The notes below the pieces were generated by a model. The model did not search any database. It had not been told where the DNA came from and saw nothing but the letters and a program-made list of their open reading frames with translations. Below are positions 5,434-7,369 of a stretch of 7,369 nucleotides of DNA, piece by piece (position 1 is the stretch's first letter; each line of letters starts with the position of its first letter). The position numbers and the translations under genes are program-made. Source of the DNA: Actinomycetes bacterium (GTDB lineage Bacteria > Actinomycetota > Actinomycetes > Actinomycetales > Demequinaceae). The stretch lies in contig JAEZXC010000009.1 in the NCBI GenBank assembly GCA_023442845.1, positions 1-7,369 on the forward strand, in the 5' to 3' direction.

Positions 5434-7369
5434 GACGACCAGATCCGGACGCGATCCGCAGGGTCGAGCCACAAGGCGTCCGCTTCGCTCACACCAAAGG
5501 CGTCGTACCACGCATCGATGTTGCGCACCACACCGTTGATCCTGAACTCCTCGGGTGAGTGGGGATCCGTGGCCACTTGTGTCCGCACGGCTTCGTCGCG
5601 CCTCTTCGTGCGCTCAGTGAGGGCGTACGCGATGAAGTATCGCTGCACCGCGGTGAGCCCGTCGACTAGTTCCACTTCATCGAGCGGACGGCCCACGGCG
5701 ATGCGCAGCGCGCGCAAGCCAATCTCAACGCCGGCAAGATCGCCGATGTTCTCGCCCACTGTTAACGCTCCGTTGACCTTCACGTCATCGGGCAACTGCG
5801 CAGGCGAGTACTCGTCGTACTGTGCGATCAGCATGTTCGCACGCTCCATGAAGGCCTCGCGGTCGGCGTCGCTCCACCAGTTCTCGAGCGCACCGGTGCC
5901 GTCGTACTTTGAGCCTTGGTCGTCGAAACCGTGACCAATCTCATGACCGATGACCGCGCCAATCCCGCCAAAGTTTGCGGCGTCGTCGGCATCGGGGTTG
6001 AAGAACGGCGGCTGGAGGATCGCCGCTGGGAACACAATCTCATTGGCAGTCTGCAAGTAATACGCGTTAACCGTTTGCGGCGTCATGAGCCACTCGGTGC
6101 GGTCAACGGGCTTACCGATCTTCGACCATTCCCACTCGAGGTCGAAGCGCGACGAGGCCCGCACGTTGCCCACGAGATCGTCGGCCGCGGCGTTGAGGCC
6201 CGAGTAATCGCGCCACTTCTCTGGGTAGCCGATCTTGGGCGTGAACTGGGACAGCTTCGTGAGAGCGCGCTGGCGGGTTTCAGGGGTCATCCACTCGAGA
6301 GTGGAGATTGACTCGCGGTATGCGTCGATGAGGTGCTGAACAAGTTCGTCCATGCGCGTCTTGTAGGCGGGCGGGAAGTGGCGTGCCACGTACTCCTGGC
6401 CCACGAGTTCTCCTACGCAGCTCTGCACAAATTGCACGCCGCGCTTCCAGCGCTCGCGTTGTTTCGGTGCCCCGGAAAGCACCGTGCCGTAGAACTCAAA
6501 GTTCGCGCGCGAAATATCCTGCGTGAGGTATGCGGCACGCGCACCGACTACGCGCCAACGCAGCCACTGCTTCCAGTGCTCAAGATCGGTCTCGCGGAAC
6601 ATCGCGGCGAGTCCCTCAAGGAACGACGGCTCGTAGGCGATGAGCAGATCGTGCGCTGCTTCAGGCAAGCCCACCTCATCGGCCCACGCTCGCCACGGGA
6701 AGCCGGGGGCTTCGTTCGTGAGGCGTTCGAGCGTCGTCGGGTTGTGAGTGAGGTCCGCTTCACGGGACTTCACGACATCCCAGTGGTGGGAAGCAATGGC
6801 AGTCTCAAGCGCCATCACATCGGCCGCGACGAAATCGACTCCGGTGAGGGTGGCCATGCGCTCCATGTGGTCGACGTAGGCGGTGCGGATCGGCTCGTGC
6901 GCCTCCTCGCGGTAGAAGGCCTCGTCGGGAAGTCCGATTCCCGATTGGAAGATGTACACGACGTTGGAGTCGGGATTGAGTTTGTCGGCGAATACCTCGA
7001 AGCCGATGACGCCGCCCACGCCCGTCGTTTGCAGCGTGGCCATCGCAACGGCGAGTTCGTCATGCGTTGTCGCGCCCGCAATGAGGCTGAGGTCGTCGGC
7101 GAGCGGCTCAATGCCAAGCGAGTCGACCCGTTCTGTGTCCATGAAGCTTGCGAAGAGCGCACCGATCAGAGTTGTCGGTGGCGCTTCGTCGATGATGGCG
7201 CGCACGTGCTTTTCCGCTTCATCGTGGAGACGATGGAAGCTGCCGTCGGCGGCACGGTCCTCGGGGATCTCGTGCGTGTCAAGCCACGGCCCATTGACAT
7301 AGCGGAAGAAGTCGTCTTGTGGACGAACGGTGGGGGAGAAGGCGGTCGGATCGATCGAGGGGGCTGAAT
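5430..7369 (-). CDS. pepO: M13 family zinc metallopeptidase (neprilysin/PepO-type), N-terminus outside window
   Basis: A zinc endopeptidase that cleaves oligopeptides. The frame stays open to 7369, and codons upstream of the GTG at 7203-7205 encode the family N-terminus (VRPQDDFFRYVNGPWL, bases 7281-7328), so that GTG is internal and only a few residues are missing. 645 residues are visible, near full length. Numbering from the first complete codon, zinc motif HEIGH is 475-479 (5931-5945), third ligand Glu539 and Asp543 lie in ENIGD (5739-5753), substrate-binding NAYY begins at Asn434 (6057-6068), and His603 and Arg609 are in HSPEEFR. The spacings Asn-His 41, His-Glu 64 and His-His 128 match neprilysin (Asn542, His583, Glu646, His711) to within one residue, so the active site looks intact. 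It ends in RVRIWSS, with the usual near-terminal Trp. No signal peptide or membrane anchor is visible, suggesting a cytoplasmic enzyme like lactococcal PepO, unless the missing start adds one. The symbol is by family resemblance. Stop overlaps the SGNH gene. Confidence 0.95.
   Translation of the reverse strand, partial: SAPSIDPTAFSPTVRPQDDFFRYVNGPWLDTHEIPEDRAADGSFHRLHDEAEKHVRAIIDEAPPTTLIGALFASFMDTERVDSLGIEPLADDLSLIAGATTHDELAVAMATLQTTGVGGVIGFEVFADKLNPDSNVVYIFQSGIGLPDEAFYREEAHEPIRTAYVDHMERMATLTGVDFVAADVMALETAIASHHWDVVKSREADLTHNPTTLERLTNEAPGFPWRAWADEVGLPEAAHDLLIAYEPSFLEGLAAMFRETDLEHWKQWLRWRVVGARAAYLTQDISRANFEFYGTVLSGAPKQRERWKRGVQFVQSCVGELVGQEYVARHFPPAYKTRMDELVQHLIDAYRESISTLEWMTPETRQRALTKLSQFTPKIGYPEKWRDYSGLNAAADDLVGNVRASSRFDLEWEWSKIGKPVDRTEWLMTPQTVNAYYLQTANEIVFPAAILQPPFFNPDADDAANFGGIGAVIGHEIGHGFDDQGSKYDGTGALENWWSDADREAFMERANMLIAQYDEYSPAQLPDDVKVNGALTVGENIGDLAGVEIGLRALRIAVGRPLDEVELVDGLTAVQRYFIAYALTERTKRRDEAVRTQVATDPHSPEEFRINGVVRNIDAWYDAFGVSEADALWLDPADRVRIWSS

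Noticed and set aside
5441..5458. Short inverted repeat CGGA/TCCG downstream of the second convergent junction
   Set aside because: Only a 4-bp stem inside peptidase coding sequence; too short to support a terminator or binding site.
7203..7205. GTG as start of the M13 peptidase
   Set aside because: Upstream in-frame codons to 7369 encode the conserved M13 N-terminal sequence, so this GTG is an internal valine.
6333..7367. 344-codon open frame on the + strand, opposite the M13 peptidase
   Set aside because: It mirrors a gene with intact catalytic motifs; long antisense frames are expected in high-GC coding DNA, and its product has no recognisable domain.

Overview
The window is ordinary high-G+C actinobacterial chromosome, most like Micrococcales. 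This rests on its composition, the frequent GTG starts, the tight gene packing and the flavour of the proteins; no marker gene fixes the taxon. It holds four protein genes in alternating orientation (+, -, +, -), with the outer two cut by the window edges. No RNA gene, insertion sequence, CRISPR array or phage gene was seen.

Layout: (1) bases 1-2472, + strand, are the 3' part of a very large polytopic membrane protein with roughly 28-30 predicted membrane segments and unknown function. (2) Bases 2469-2933, - strand, encode TrmL, a SPOUT-class 2'-O-methyltransferase acting on the tRNA wobble base. (3) Bases 2934-3108 are the only real intergenic gap, a divergent control region with several inverted repeats and a candidate promoter. 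(4) Bases 3109-5433, + strand, encode a 774-residue exported SGNH/GDSL hydrolase with a middle domain that may be a degenerate von Willebrand A fold, a PKD domain, and a basic tail. (5) Bases 5430-7369, - strand, encode an M13 (neprilysin/PepO-type) zinc metallopeptidase, complete except for its first few residues.

The genes do not form an obvious pathway: tRNA modification, an exported esterase-like enzyme, a peptidase and a membrane protein look like independent neighbours. Both convergent pairs overlap by exactly 4 bp through their stop codons (CTAA at 2469-2472, TTAA at 5430-5433). At each junction a short perfect GC-rich inverted repeat lies in the last codons of the + strand gene, so any termination signal must lie inside coding sequence.

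I see no convincing new multi-gene system here. The points most worth a second look are the domain fusion and altered oxyanion motif of the SGNH protein, the two overlapping-stop junctions with their hairpins, and the structured trmL/SGNH intergenic region.
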